Source: Corbicula japonica
Taxonomy: Eukaryota > Mollusca > Bivalvia > Venerida > Cyrenidae
Direction of reading: 5' to 3'
Assembly (NCBI GenBank): GCA_038501625.1
Contig: JAZAYU010000008.1
Coordinates: 6,200,938 to 6,264,937 of the forward strand
Length of the DNA: 64,000 nucleotides
In this document: positions 9,376 through 20,910 of the stretch, in pieces
Layout: the number at the start of each line of letters is the position of its first letter
Position numbering within the stretch: position 1 is the stretch's first letter
Notes under the pieces: generated by a model
What the model was told of the DNA's origin: nothing
Database searches by the model: none
What the model saw: the letters and a program-made list of their open reading frames with translations, nothing else
Program-made: the position numbers and the translations under genes

Positions 9376-9913
9376 ATTTTGTCATGGCGCCTCAACATAA
9401 ATAAAACACAACAAATACATTATGTAGTAATACTCTTTTATATATCTTGAAATAACAGAATCACAATATGAAATCAACGATTAAATTAAACAAACATAAA
9501 CAAAGCTCATGGGAAAACTTGATTAGCTAGTAAGAGGAGGAAGACCAAGTAAAAACATCAGAACAACAATGTTTTAATACTATAAATTCTTACAACCAGA
9601 TATTTAGAAGAACACACACAACAAGGCACAAAACATAAATCAAGTAGCTGAAATGATTGCAAATACACAAAAATATTATTCAGATTTGAAGAAAATGTTC
9701 ATGCTCAACACATAAATAGTATCATTATTCAAATGAAAAAATGTCTATAATAACAATGAAACTAAGAGCACTTCTTTAACTTCGAAATATACAAAAATAA
9801 TAATAATGGTAAAAATGGCATAGATGACTACTATCATGTCTTCTGAAATTCTCAAAATGTTCTGAACTCCAGCAAAACTATAAATCTTATAATTTTGTAT
9901 AATAATGTTATTA
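9376..9913. other. AT-rich intergenic sequence
   Basis: A-rich sequence with many short 'acaaa' and 'aataa' runs between the unrecognised gene and SARAF. No gene, RNA or repeat structure is visible. Confidence 0.4.
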
Positions 9914-10029
9914 ATCAAGTGAATTCATATTGGCCTTGTTATTGGGTTGTAATATTAGCCCAAGACTGAGGGCTAATATGACTGCCCGAGGCCCAACCCA
10001 ATAACATGGCCAATGTGAATTCACTTGAT
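9914..10029. repeat. 116-bp imperfect palindrome
   Basis: The ends ATCAAGTGAATTCA / TGAATTCACTTGAT are exact inverted repeats, and the pairing continues through 'ttggccttgttattgggttg' and its complement to a centre 'gactgagggctaatatgac'. It is probably a small foldback element. No clear target duplication is visible. Confidence 0.75.
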
Positions 10030-10429
10030 AAATGACAATTTCATTTATTGGCAGACTAAAAACATCTATTAATTCATATGAAGACTAAACTGGGCAAATA
10101 CAAAGATTGCTGGGCCAGTATGAGATAGATAATTAATAATAACATATAGAAGTTGGATTAAAACTAGTGCATGAAGTATTGAGTATTGAGTCTTAAATGT
10201 TCACAGTTTACTGAGTTTACTGGGAGTACATGTGCACCTAACACAAAATGAAAACATAAAATTAATTTGTCAACCAAATGAAGGAGATAATTGCCAATAT
10301 ACTTATGTAATTACCATATGACATGACAATCCAAAACCCAATAATTTCAAATCCGTCTGCAAAACTTAAAGATTGTTTTTGAGAAATTTACAAAAAAGCA
10401 ATGTTAAATTGTGCAAGTATTGGGTTTAG

Positions 10430-10525
10430 TAGCTAATAAGTTAGATCCTGATCAGACAATGCAAATGTGCAGCCTTGTTTGGGTCTAAACTGGTCTCAAA
10501 TGTTAAACACTGTTCTCTTAAAGGT
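10430..10525. repeat. double-hairpin element fragment
   Basis: One hairpin, 'tagatcctgatcagac' to 'ttgggtctaaactggt', ending near 'ttaaaggttaaa'. Confidence 0.45.
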
Positions 10526-10707
10526 TAAATTTTTTTAACAATCTGTCCCTGACATCTTTCAGTCATAATCAGTGCTGATTGCAAGGCAGTTCAAGACAAA
10601 CACAGACAACAAATTGCTTGCATTCTCATATGACTTATCAAAGGCATAAATGAAGAGGTGCCTTCTATTGAGTTGTGGGAATATAACTACACCATGAATC
10701 ACCTTTG

Positions 10708-10850
10708 CCCAAGATCAAAATACTACATCTGGAGACCAGTCTCAAATCTCAAGCATCTGATTGGCTGAAATGGGGACTGATCACCATTTCAGTTAATCAG
10801 GTGCTTGAGATTTGGACTGGTCTCTAATCTTAGTTTAACCGGTGATAACA
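10708..10850. repeat. palindromic 'ctcaagcatctgattggct' element
   Basis: The left arm 'gagaccagtctcaaatctca' followed by 'agcatctgattggctgaaat' is mirrored by 'ccatttcagttaatcaggtg' and 'cttgagatttggactggtct'. It belongs to the family also seen at 51904, 58414, 60571 and 63183. Confidence 0.7.
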
Positions 10851-12183
10851 GAAAAATCTCAGTTTTAAACTACCAGCTGTTTTGTAACAGATTAATACTG
10901 GTACTGAAATATGTTGATTTTATTTATGCTAGTCATGATATAGGGAGTTAATAACAATAATTTTAAAATGCATTGATCCAATTTATAGCATCATCACAGT
11001 AATTTGAAAAAACAACATACGGTTCAATGATCCGGATCGTTTAATGATCCTGATCCTGTTATCAATTCATCTTTCCATCACAATACATCCTCTTATTCAT
11101 TGGGTTAACTTTTAATTTTACCAGACCATAAAGTAACCCTAATGTCATGTATGAAGCTAATACAAGCTGATTTAATATAGTAAATTGTGCAGCAAAACAT
11201 GAGAACTAGATTAACAAACATTTAAAGTATTCAATATTGTAATTTTATTTTTTTATCATAAGCAGAAATGTTACAGCTGAAAATAATACTCAGAAATAAT
11301 GATTATTCTGTCTCGAATCATAACTGGAAGGTTGTTTCAATGACAATATTTACTTAATGTAACAAATTTTCAACATGCCACTGCATCTATACACCACTGT
11401 TGTTATCAACCTTACCAGACAATGTCATTACTAAGTGATATTACATGCACATGCTTATACAGGCGATATTTTTTTGCAATAATAATAAAGGACTGAACTG
11501 ATATTTTACCACCTTCATCAGGGTATGGAAACATTTTGATTGTGTAGTGTGAAGCCTGAAAGGTTTTACTCTTACACTAAACAACCCCATTTTTTTCAAT
11601 TTCCTTTGAACATGATAAAATATTGATTCATTTCTTATACTAGTATTTACACTCTTCAATATGCTCAATCCTTACCAAAATATTGTCGTATCACAGCCTT
11701 TTGAATAGATGTTGCAACAGTCTCATTGCCAATAATGGCACGCTTTTTTACAGCAACTAATTGTAAGCATGTATGCTAGTTGACGTCACAAGACAAAACA
11801 TAGTCGCAAAGTTCATGTGCAGTTTGTATTGTTGCCCCACCTTGGACTAGTCCATTTTTCAATGCAAAATAGAAACAGTCTAACAAAAGACTTCTATCGA
11901 TGTGAAGTAAAAAAATGAATGTAAATATTAACTGTTGAAATAAACAGTAACATAGATTCTTTTTGGATTGGAGAGTTATCAATGATGTAGCATCTAGATA
12001 TTGTGTTTTGACTAATACTATTTTGTAAATGTGCTTGGTTAGCTGGACAAATACAACGGATATGTTGCTCTGCATGGACACAGTCAAACAAAACTGTTAT
12101 TAACTCATCTTGAACAAATATAATAATATCACAATGACAGTAACTTTTCGAGACAACAATAAATGTTAGTTTACATAAGAAGT
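10851..12183. other. region downstream of SARAF, probably including its 3' UTR
   Basis: AT-rich sequence on the 3' side of the SARAF stop. Two open frames of 60-103 codons occur on the minus strand (11776-12091), but they overlap each other, lack splice support and have no recognisable motif. They are more likely 3' UTR than genes. A minus-strand polyadenylation signal (TTTATT on +) occurs at about 11246 but is not well placed. Confidence 0.3.
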
Positions 12184-12530
12184 CTATCTTCTCGTTGTCC
12201 CTCCGAAGCCAGATGCTGTTCTTGTACCAGAACTTCTAGGTGATGATGAAAACCCAGAACTAGGACTAGAGCTGGTAGAAGTATATGTCCTTGAAGATCC
12301 CCAACCACCTGTACCCCAGCTACTGCCTCCCCATCCTGTACCCCAGCTATTTCGGCCTCCCCACCAGCCTGTGTAGGGCCTCTGGTATCCGGTGTAGTAT
12401 GTATTATTTCTATTGCCTAGCAGGTATCCCATGAGGCCCCCAGTGAAGGCTCCTGTCCAGAACCCTCCACCAGTGTTTGTACCAGGGGCTGTGTAGGTTT
12501 GGCCTCCAGTAGATCCAGATGAACATGAGG
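12184..12530 (-). CDS. SARAF: SARAF last coding exon, Gly/Ser-rich cytosolic tail
   Basis: The exon begins after TTTTCAG (minus strand, ending 12531) and ends at TAG 12186-12184. It encodes a Gly-rich tail containing GGGFWTGAFTGGLMGYLLGN, which matches the conserved GPGFWTGLGTGGILGYLFGS of human SARAF. It finishes with RTASGFGGTTRR, again matching the human RTASGYGGTRRR end. The middle is an unusual run of Trp/Gly repeats (GWWGGRNSWGTGWGGSSWGT) followed by a Ser/Thr-rich stretch, more repetitive than in vertebrates. Confidence 0.95.
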
Positions 12531-13373
12531 CTGAAAACAGCAACACATTTTTTATTACTTTTTCTGATAAGGATAAAAAAATACTTATAACTAATATTCT
12601 CTCACATTTGTGAGGTACGCTTTGTTAGTTTTTATTCATACTGCGTAAACTCTTCTCCTGTATAAGTCATCTCAAATTCTGGTAATTAAATCTGTCCAGA
12701 GAAAATAAAATGAACAGTCCTGACTTATATGGAAGAATTATTGGAGAAATGGGTTCCTGCTCTACCAATATGCTGGTACCTTTAAAAAAATCATTTGTCA
12801 ATCCTACATTAACTTAGCAAGCTGCTTTTCTCATATAAAGGTGCTTAACAAGAAATTCTGTTTTAACCCATAACCTATAATGATGCTATAATGAGCTAGC
12901 CTTTATTCGAATCTTGGTCAGTGCATGTTTAATTCAACTGATGAGCCGACTGTATAGACCTTGATCAGATTTCTCAGTCTACACTATCTTTAAGGATGAT
13001 TGTGGTACTTTCTGACTCCACAATATTATGAATTTTACAAGCACAGCCTTTGCATGACACAATCACAATTGGCAAATTTGATCACGGGCTCCAGACCAAC
13101 AAAAATTGGTTCAAATTTATTTGTAAACAAAAAAGTCTCCCTTGCCAACTGCTAATGACATTTACATAAGACACAACAACCCAAAGCAGTAAAATGACAT
13201 CAAAAATAAAAAAAAATTGGCAAATGAAGCTCACATAGAAATTGGAAACTACTGCGATTTTAACTGAGTTTATCTCATTCCAACATGGAAAGCATATGCT
13301 CGATTTAAAATGGTATATTTTTGCCATGAATGACTGTATCAACCATAGTCTAATTCATTTGTTTAAAACTTAC

Positions 13374-13588
13374 CACCATCATTAGGCACATAATCTTGTC
13401 TAAAACCATAAGGTGGTGGTTGGTTGCCGTGGTGAGGTTGGCCTCGGAATGTGTCATCGTATGGTGGGGGCTGATCAGCTGGGATCCCGCTTGATGCTAT
13501 ACATGTTTTGTATATCACATATATTATACCGGCTATGACCGCTAAGTAGAACAAGTCTGAAAATATGGAGGAGGCCTTCTTTGTGTAG
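13374..13588 (-). CDS. SARAF: SARAF exon 6, transmembrane helix and PPPY motifs
   Basis: A 215-base exon, phase 2 in and phase 1 out. After SYTKKASS comes the hydrophobic helix IFSDLFYLAVIAGIIYVIYK, the single membrane span. The cytosolic part has two PPPY motifs (DQPPPYDD and NQPPPYGF). PPxY motifs bind WW-domain proteins such as NEDD4-type ubiquitin ligases. The human protein also has a PPPY just after its membrane segment. Confidence 0.95.
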
Positions 13589-13729
13589 CTGAAATGGATA
13601 AAAGAGCATTTTAATTCCATTAGCTAATCAGTTGTTGCTTGCACCAGATAACTAACCCGCATGATATAACATTTAACATATTAATAAAAAGTGCCTTCTG
13701 ATAAAATCTACACTGTTACTATTAAATTC

Positions 13730-13856
13730 ATTAGGCTATTTATGACCAAGAAGCAGACAGTGTAGATCCAGATCAGATGGCAAAGAGGTGCTGACTGATC
13801 TTGATCTACACTAGTCACTGATTTGATAAAAGGCATATACATAGGTAAAGGGTTAA
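13730..13856. repeat. double-hairpin element, right half
   Basis: It holds spacer 'aggctatttatgaccaagaa', hairpin 'agtgtagatccagatcag' to 'gatcttgatctacact' and right end 'ggtaaagggttaaa'. It lies in a SARAF intron. Confidence 0.65.
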
Positions 13857-14122
13857 AAAAGATCAAGATTATAATCTAACAACCCAATAGCTAGGACTAA
13901 TTTTTTGTCAATGTTGACAAATCTGATTTTTCATTCAAATAACTACAAAATACAACTTTCAAGGAAAACTGTAAAATAACTTAAGATACATTATAAATAT
14001 CATTGCTGGACTTTCTCAAACACCCAACTTAAAATCAAATATTTATTGACAACAATCATATGAAAATTTGATATAATTCATTCATTAAAGTAAATGTGTC
14101 AAGTAAAAAAGGATGATTATAC

Positions 14123-14259
14123 CTTTGTTGGTACTGTGATTTGTCATGATAATCATCTGCCTGCTGTTTCCCTTGGTAACCGTAGTCATGGCTACCACCT
14201 TGACTACCAGAGTTCTTCCTCTGCCATCCTTCTTCTGTCAAGTCCAATGTGTATTCTAA
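14123..14259 (-). CDS. SARAF: SARAF exon 5, variable luminal linker
   Basis: A 137-base exon, phase 0 in and phase 2 out. It opens LEYTLDLTEEGWQRKNSGSQ, matching LEYNLDYTELG of the family, then turns into a Gly/Gln/Asp/Tyr-rich stretch (GGSHDYGYQGKQQADDYHDK) that precedes the membrane segment and is expected to be poorly conserved. Confidence 0.92.
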
Positions 14260-14882
14260 CTGAAATGTAACGTTTGTTTTTTTGTTTTAACAATTAAACT
14301 CATAAAATATCATACAAAAAGATGTAAACAGAGAAACCTAAGTTATTAAAAAAAAACATAGTTCACTGGCTTATTCATTCTCATATTGAATTTTGAACTA
14401 CTTTCAGAAAGGAACTGAAACCTTGTTTGTTTAGATGATTTACATTTGAGTAGCTAACATGTTTTGTTTTGTGTGTGACAAGACTTTGTAAATAGTTCAT
14501 GAAATGTGTGAAGCACAATGAAATATTGTTCAAAACTTTGACATATATACAAATGTATTTGTAATTGTATAATGAAGAGCTAGCCTACAAAAAGATCTTT
14601 CACCCACACAAAAAAATTGTCTCCATATGCTTGACAGTATATAATTATTTTCTTATTGGTATATTGAGAATGGAACTGGTAAAATTCTTATTAAGTCAAA
14701 ACATTTATTTCAATTTTAATATAAAGTTATTATAAACAGATATCATTCAAATTCAAAGAAGTTAGTTTGTACTAAGCACCCAACACTGTAAAAATATGAC
14801 AGTGTAGTATATTTAATGTGAAAAGTGTCATTTTCTCTGAGACTAGTGCTAATAAATAACATATTGTGGATGCTACACTCAC

Positions 14883-14993
14883 CCCGCAGGAGCCCCTAAG
14901 TATGTAAGGATCATCTGGATAATCGTAACCCTCACAAGTCACCTGAAGTTTCCCAAATCTGTAACTGTTGTCCATATCCGTCTTACATTCCCA
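14883..14993 (-). CDS. SARAF: SARAF exon 4, core luminal domain
   Basis: A 111-base exon in phase 0 at both ends. It encodes WECKTDMDNSYRFGKLQVTC, then EGYDYPDDPYILRGSCG. This is the best conserved block of SARAF (WECKTDLDIAYKFGKTVVSC and EGY---D-YVLRGSCGL in vertebrates). Three more conserved Cys lie here. It is the strongest evidence for the gene assignment. Confidence 0.97.
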
Positions 14994-15049
14994 CTGAAAT
15001 ACAAAATATAATAACAAATTAACCTGTTATTCCATGTATACACATTTTA

Positions 15050-15259
15050 ACATATGTGTGATTAGTGTAGATCCAGATCAGACAGCAAGGATGTGCTGTC
15101 ACATATTGATCTGCACAGGTCACATCTTGGTCAGAAATAACCTAATTTTCTAGACTAACAGTGCAGATTCTGATCAGACAGAATAGATCTGCCAGCTGAT
15201 CTGGATCTACACAGTTTGCACATGGGATAACAGCCATATATCATGGAGTAAAGGGTTAA
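15050..15259. repeat. double-hairpin TTAA-type element, both hairpins
   Basis: The first hairpin is 'agtgtagatccagatcagac', the spacer reads 'cagaaataacctaat', the second hairpin runs from 'agtgcagattctgatcag' to 'ctgatctggatctacaca', and the right end is 'catggagtaaagggttaa'. It lies in a SARAF intron. Confidence 0.75.
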
Positions 15260-15727
15260 ATATAACTGCAACTCAATCCAAATATAATTGATTGAAGTCA
15301 AATGTTTTGAGCCTGCAGACAACAAAATACAGAAAGGTCAGGAGAATACTTCACTAAGAACCTGCTGTTTCTTCAAACTCTTGTCTTTAAAAGTTTATAA
15401 GTGAGACCAGTAATGATATTTAAGAGCACTTAAGGATTACTTATGGATATCTTTTATTGGATTTCTTTACATGGAATTATATTGCAAAGAAATTTTTATC
15501 AAAACACTGAACAGAAAGTTTTATCAATTTTAGGGAGAAAAACAAACATACCACAAATATAACACAATACACTGTAGTAAGCACAACAGAATGGCTAATG
15601 AAAACTTAAAATGCTGTTATTTTTTTTCAATGGTACTAATTTATTTTTCATTTTTCAATTTTCAATGTTAGAGCACAAGAAGCGATGACATTCCAAAGGA
15701 TTGTTTAAAATGGCTGGTTCCACTAAC

Positions 15728-15817
15728 CTGCACATCATACCCATCAGATCCTCTGTTGTAACACTGTACTGTCTGTGGTTTAAATGAGCAACCAGCACTT
15801 CCACCTGTACACTTCAA
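15728..15817 (-). CDS. SARAF: SARAF exon 3, Cys-rich luminal segment
   Basis: A 90-base exon in phase 0 at both ends. It encodes LKCTGGSAGCSFKPQTVQCY and NRGSDGYDVQ. The Cys residues in LKCTGGSAGC and VQCYN and the GYDVQ end match the luminal domain of the family (LKCVGGTAGC, QNKGWDGYDVQ). These Cys probably form disulfides in the ER lumen. Confidence 0.95.
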
Positions 15818-15867
15818 CTGAAATACAAACAATTATTAAACACAGGTCTTACTGTATGTTACACTTT

Positions 15868-15945
15868 GAACCAGTGTAGACCCATCATATCAGCATGAAT
15901 ATCTGTGAAGTTTGATCTGTATTTACACTGTTTGCTCCCAAGTAA
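15868..15945. repeat. double-hairpin element fragment
   Basis: One hairpin, 'ccagtgtagacccatcata' to 'gatctgtatttacact', lies just upstream (on the minus strand) of SARAF exon 3. Confidence 0.5.
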
Positions 15946-16402
15946 ACAAATGTTTGCAAAATACCATATGAATGATGTAAACAATGGATCTTTTTAAAAA
16001 AATCTAGTTCATTACACAAAATTATTTCACAAATGTTAAAATCTGAAATTAGCACTATTTACCGGCATCCAGATGTTTGTGTGCAACTTTAAGACACTTT
16101 TTAAATCATTAATGTGAATATGATTAGAACTCGTATCTCTGGATCATCTTTTTTGATGATCAAGGGAGATAGGAAGATGTTGTATTTAAATTTTGGCAAG
16201 GAAGGTGAAGTTCAAAAACTTCAATTTTTACATTTATTTTTTTACTTAGTTTTTATGTAAAAACTGTCCTTATTTTGGACAAAGTCTGGTCTATAAGATT
16301 AAATTGTAAAGCAAGAGACTGACTATCTTAGCAAGGCAATGACTAGGTTATGAAGATCTGGTTGTTCAAAAATTGCTGCCATCATTTACTGCAGATACCA
16401 TT

Positions 16403-16620
16403 TTAACCCTTCCCTCCATAGATACACCTTTATTGCATGGGCGAACAGTGTAGATCTAGATCAGCCGGCATGTCTGGTTAGGATCAAAACTATTCCCTTT
16501 TTTGATTTCTTAGGTTATTTCTGACCAAAATGCAACCAGTGCACATCCTGATCAGATGGCACGTACATACACTGGTTGCTCATGCGTAAAAATGTTTATG
16601 TATTTGGAGGAAAGCAAACC
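16403..16620. repeat. double-hairpin TTAA-type element, near-complete
   Basis: The left end is 'ttaacccttccctccata', the first hairpin is 'agtgtagatctagatcagcc', the spacer is 'aggttatttctgacc', the second hairpin is 'cagtgcacatcctgatcag' and the right end 'tatttggaggaaag' is degenerate. It lies in a SARAF intron. Confidence 0.75.
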
Positions 16621-16812
16621 TTATCATGGGAAGAAATGACTTCAATACACATTTAATGAAAAAGCAAAGTTACACAACATATTAATTAAACCTCAGGCCT
16701 TAGTATTAAATTCAAGGACTAAAAACTTTAAGTAAAGCAATGAAAGTACTTAAAATGTTTAATAATAGTAGCATCTCTGAACAGTAGAAAATAGGGGGAA
16801 ATTAACATGTAC

Positions 16813-16913
16813 CTGAGGAACTGGAGATGTCCTGCGTGAATTGGTCATCTGTCCATGATGAAGTGTCAGCACCTTCAAATCATCCAGCAACATCCTGTCC
16901 TTATTCTGGGCAG
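16813..16913 (-). CDS. SARAF: SARAF exon 2
   Basis: The exon lies between a minus-strand acceptor (TATAAG) and donor GTACAT. It encodes AAQNKDRMLLDDLKVLTLHH and then GQMTNSRRTSPVPQ. The pattern DRMLL-D-K-LTLHH----TNSRR--PVPQ is the conserved start of the mature luminal SARAF domain (DRMLLRDVKALTLHYDRYTT in human). It enters in phase 1 and exits in phase 0. Confidence 0.95.
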
Positions 16914-17378
16914 CTTATAGAAAATAACTTGTGCATTTATTACTGCAACCTAAATAATACTATTTAATAGAACATTCTTCTAAAATAAAGAATGACTTGT
17001 TCATTAAAATGGCATGGAGAACATTAGTAAGATGTGTTGACAATAATTTAAATAAAAACATAATTTACATTCCAATACTTGTTCAAAGCCTTGAAAACAC
17101 ATAAAAAGCTATTTGTAAAATAGATCAATATCACTTTTTAATCACTTCACATTCATCGTTCACTTATTTCCATGAAGTTTTGGGTCAAGTGATTGCCAGA
17201 ATTATGCTAGAAGTGTGTCTAGTCTCTACTGTACTCTAATGCTGTCCTTGTTGAGCACAAAGAACTGCAAGCATGTGTTCTCGCCCCTCATTGTAAATGG
17301 ACAAAATGCTTTATGAAATCTCATTCATTTAAAAAGTTTGGTTAACAACTAGAAATAAAAACAATAACAAGGCCCTAC

Positions 17379-17442
17379 CTGAAATTCTGTTAAAGCATTG
17401 TATCAGCAAGGTAAGCTGAAAAACCATAACCAACTTCTCCAT
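17379..17442 (-). CDS. SARAF: SARAF exon 1, signal peptide
   Basis: This is the first coding exon of the store-operated calcium entry-associated regulatory factor. SARAF is a single-pass ER membrane protein that senses ER refilling and promotes slow inactivation of STIM-Orai calcium entry (family knowledge). ATG at 17442 opens MEKLVMVFQLTLLIQCFNRI followed by S and a split codon: a short n-region, a hydrophobic core and a polar end, as expected for a signal peptide. The donor is GTAGGG at 17378, phase 1, which matches the acceptor phase of the next exon and creates an Ala codon. The seven exons total 1,065 bases, giving 354 residues; the human protein has 339. The 5' UTR and promoter cannot be placed; a T-rich tract and AAG near 17465 could be a 5' UTR splice acceptor. 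Confidence 0.85.
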
Positions 17443-17816
17443 CCCGCCGCTTGTTTGAAAATTCTTGAAAAAAACAAAACTGTATGGATTTACAAATTTA
17501 ATAGGATATACAAGAAAAATGTTTTAAGAAATTTTACAATATGCAAAAACCTAGCCCTTACACAAACCCATTGAGGGATGCCAAAACCATAGCATAAATC
17601 CTAAACCTTAATCCTAAACCTAAACCCAGTGGGACAGTAGGACTATTTGAACGATAAACAACACTTAATAAATGCACTTACATTTTCCCCTTAAAATGTT
17701 TTCAATTTATTAAATATATATATATCATCCCATCCCATCCATCTATCTATCTATTCATTTTTTGAATATGTACATATAAACAAATGTTATTTTGTATATA
17801 TATTTCTCTCTAGTGT

Positions 17817-18487
17817 ATGGTTTTGGGATGCAGTAAATAGTTTGTAGCCGTAGATGCGAATTGGCCCCGGTCAAATTTGAAGATAAGAGGTAAGTGGGCA
17901 AACTGTAAGCTTCATGGCACTTTAAAATATTTTTAGATGCTATATTTGCAGTTTCACATCTGTAGCTAGGATCCCCAAAAATTGTCTGACATGCTCTTTT
18001 TGACCTTGACACTTTCAGTGTGAGGCAGGTGCTTGGAAATGCGAAACTAATACATTTCTGGCTCTGCCTTCAGTTTAACTTGCAATTCTCAAGGGGCATA
18101 CAAACAAGTGTGAGTAGTGAAAAATCGAGGTGGTTATGGTATATTTTGAGTATGATTTAATGAATCAGTAGGGATTTTACCATGTGTGAGTGGCAAGCAT
18201 TTATTTTGGTCATTGGCAATAAGAAAGCTGTGAACTGATGAATGTTTGAAATTTTGCCTCGTCGGCCGACTAGTTTTCACGACCAGAATTTGAAAGTTAA
18301 TGGTGCTTAAAAATCAACTGATGTGTTTTGAATATAATTTTGCTTTGTTTTCATAAACTGTAAGTCATTGTGATGTCAGTTATGTGCCCTTTCTGTTTCA
18401 GGTATGTGCTAGTAGGGAGCAAGTGGACTTGTTGTGTCGGCTGTGATTCTCTGGTTTGCGATATCTCAGAATAACCCTTTTCTGCCA
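17817..18487. repeat. ~665-bp repeat, copy 1
   Basis: It runs from 'ggatgcagtaaatagtttgt' to 'cccttttctgccacc'. It is nearly identical to 19611-20274 and homologous to 24600-25166. The two ends are imperfect inverted repeats (GGATGCAGTAAATAG against GGTGGCAGAAAAGGG), suggesting a non-autonomous DNA element. The minus-strand 60-85-codon ORFs in copies 1 and 2 are identical only because the DNA is repeated. Confidence 0.75.
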
Positions 18488-19610
18488 CCTTAAGGATTTC
18501 GCTGAAATTTGTAAGTGTTCATTATGTCATAATTTTGGTCTAGAATTCTGTGTTGGACTGCCATATTTGCAAAATGACATTAGTTTAAGCTGTTAAATAC
18601 TTGCTGACAAGCTGATGGTTAAAAATAAAGGGAGGTAATTACAGTTTTTGAGAAAAAAATGCTGCACCGAGCCATAAAAACCAGTCGCGAAATGTCAGAA
18701 ATGTATATTTTCATAGAAAGTCCATCAAATACATCATGAACATGTCTCAAATGATTACGAAAGAGCATTTGGCATAATATTTGCTAGAAAATCAAGCCGA
18801 TAAAAAATAATTAAGAACAATTAAGCTCGGCAAGCAAATTTCCACAGTCCGAGCTTTGCGAACCGAGACATAAATTCTGGTCGACTAATGAAAATCAAGT
18901 TCTAGAACTATGTAGGGCTTGCCATGAACACTGTTATTAGTTTAGCAGGTATTTTAGCCCAGATAGGCAGGATTTGGCCTTAATCTGTAGCTTGTCATGT
19001 CACTTTAGCTGTTTATTCCTTTCTGCAGCCAGAGGTAAGAATTTCATCATTTGCAATTTTTCATAGCCATTTTATAATTCAATCATCATTCTGGTGACAT
19101 AAGAGCAAGCATAAACATAAAGTGTGATGTGTGTAATGGTTGAAAAGTGGCAGTTGATTGGCAGGAAGGTATGCAGGTGGTTCATATGAGCAACTGAAAC
19201 ATGATGACAGCATGGTAGGTGAGTGATTAAAGTGAATTATGGCCAGTTTTGCCTGTTTGACTGATAAAATTTGCTGTGCCTGACATATTTTTACAAAAAT
19301 AAGTGCTTGTAACAGCATATTTTTCATTGTTCATCTTCTAGGAGCTTCTTTATGGTATATGATTGTCAGGTCTTCTGGTTCCAATGTCTGTTTTGTTGCA
19401 TTTCTTAGAAGCACTGTATAAATGTACTTGACTGTAAATGGAGGCAAAATTGGTCAGTTTTGGAAAGTGAGTGGTGATAGTCATTTGCTCTTTAAACCTG
19501 CCAGGATGATGATACTGGCTTGGTTTTGGTCTCATTTTGCTCAGAAAAGGTTCTAAAATTGAACAGAGATGAGTTAATGGCTTATATGAAAATCACTCTC
19601 AGCTCTTAAG
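18488..19610. other. spacer between two direct ~665-bp repeats
   Basis: About 1.1 kb of sequence that is not repeated elsewhere in the window. Short minus-strand ORFs (60-82 codons) show no motif or splice support. No gene or RNA is visible. Confidence 0.4.
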
Positions 19611-20274
19611 GATGCAGTAAATAGTTTGTAGCCGTAGATGCGAATTGGCCCCGGTCAAATTTGAAGATAAGAGGTAAGTGGGCAAACTGTAAGCTTCATG
19701 GCACTTTAAAATATTTTTAGATGCTATATTTGCAGTTTCACATCTGTAGCTAGGATCCCCAAAAATTGTCTGACATGCTCTTTTTGACCTTGACACTTTC
19801 AGTGTGAGGCAGGTGCTTGGAAATGCGAAACTAATACATTTCTGGCTCTGCCTTCAGTTTAACTTGCAATTCTCAAGGGGCATACAAACAAGTGTGAGTA
19901 GTGAAAAATCGAGGTGGTTATGGTATATTTTGAGTATGATTTAATGAATCAGTAGGGATTTTACCATGTGTGAGTGGCAAGCATTTATTTAGGTCATTGG
20001 CAATAAGAAAGCTGTGAACTGATGAATGTTTGAAATTCTGCCTCGTCGGCCGACTAGTTTTCACGACCAGAATTTGAAAGTTAATGGTGCTTAAAAATCA
20101 ACTGATGTGTTTTGAATATAATTTTGCTTTGTTTTCATAAACTGTAAGTCATTGTGATGTCAGTTATGTGCCCTTTCTGTTTCAGGTATGTGCTAGTAGG
20201 GAGCAAGTGGACTTGTTGTGTCGGCTGTGATTCTCTGGTTTGCGATATCTCAGAATAACCCTTTTCTGCCACCT
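19611..20274. repeat. ~665-bp repeat, copy 2
   Basis: It is almost base-for-base the same as 17817-18487 (for example 'ttatttaggtc' here against 'ttattttggtc' there). TTAA precedes the left end, and TTTGTTAA follows the right end. The near identity suggests a recent duplication or gene conversion. Confidence 0.75.
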
Positions 20275-20910
20275 TTGTTAAGTAATAAAAACCGTCTTTT
20301 CCTTTGGAATGATGCAGAGTGCTCATAATTTAATTATGAAATATTTGCTGCTGATTATGTCGACTATTAAAATAATGTAATTGTCCTGTTTAAAACTCCA
20401 CTTATGGTGTTATTATCATATAACAAATGAAATAATTAGTGTTATGTACCTATAATCGGATAAGAATTTTGTCCGAATATTTTTTCTAGTACAGTTATAG
20501 ATAGTCGTAAGAAATACTGAAACATGTATTTTCATATATAAAAAGATTACCTTCAATCTGTGCAACTTCTCTGATGTCAACACGTTATTTAAATATGGAT
20601 CTCTATTTACTTTCTTGGGATTGTTTACTTTCGTTTACTGACGTGTCCTTATTTTATCCTTGTTGCTAAATCCTACACTCGGCCGTATCCGTTCGGTGAA
20701 TCATCTTATTGGGTAATTCAAAGTGATGTTTCGTCATTATAAATAATAAACGTATTTTGTTTAGTCTTACTGACTTTAAAAAGCAGAGAACGTGTTAGCT
20801 ACACCAGAAGAAGCAACATTCACATAGGAAGCTACATTCTCAAGAGGAGATATGCATTATCAGCATATTCTCGCTGAGTGATTTTAACAGAGTTATTGCC
20901 CTTTTATTTT
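20275..20910. other. sequence between repeat copy 2 and the long inverted-repeat element
   Basis: It contains a less AT-rich patch at about 20640-20700 ('ctcggccgtatccgttcgg'). It could hold a distal promoter for SARAF (minus strand), but I see no motif that shows this. Confidence 0.25.

Noticed and set aside
11776..12091. Two overlapping minus-strand ORFs downstream of the SARAF stop
   Set aside because: They overlap in different frames, lack splice support and lie where the SARAF 3' UTR should be.
17755..19796. Two identical minus-strand ORFs beginning MSRSKRACQTIFGD (18012 and 19796)
   Set aside because: They are identical because the ~665-bp DNA repeat is duplicated. There are no splice sites, domains or upstream exons, and copy 3 does not keep the frame intact.
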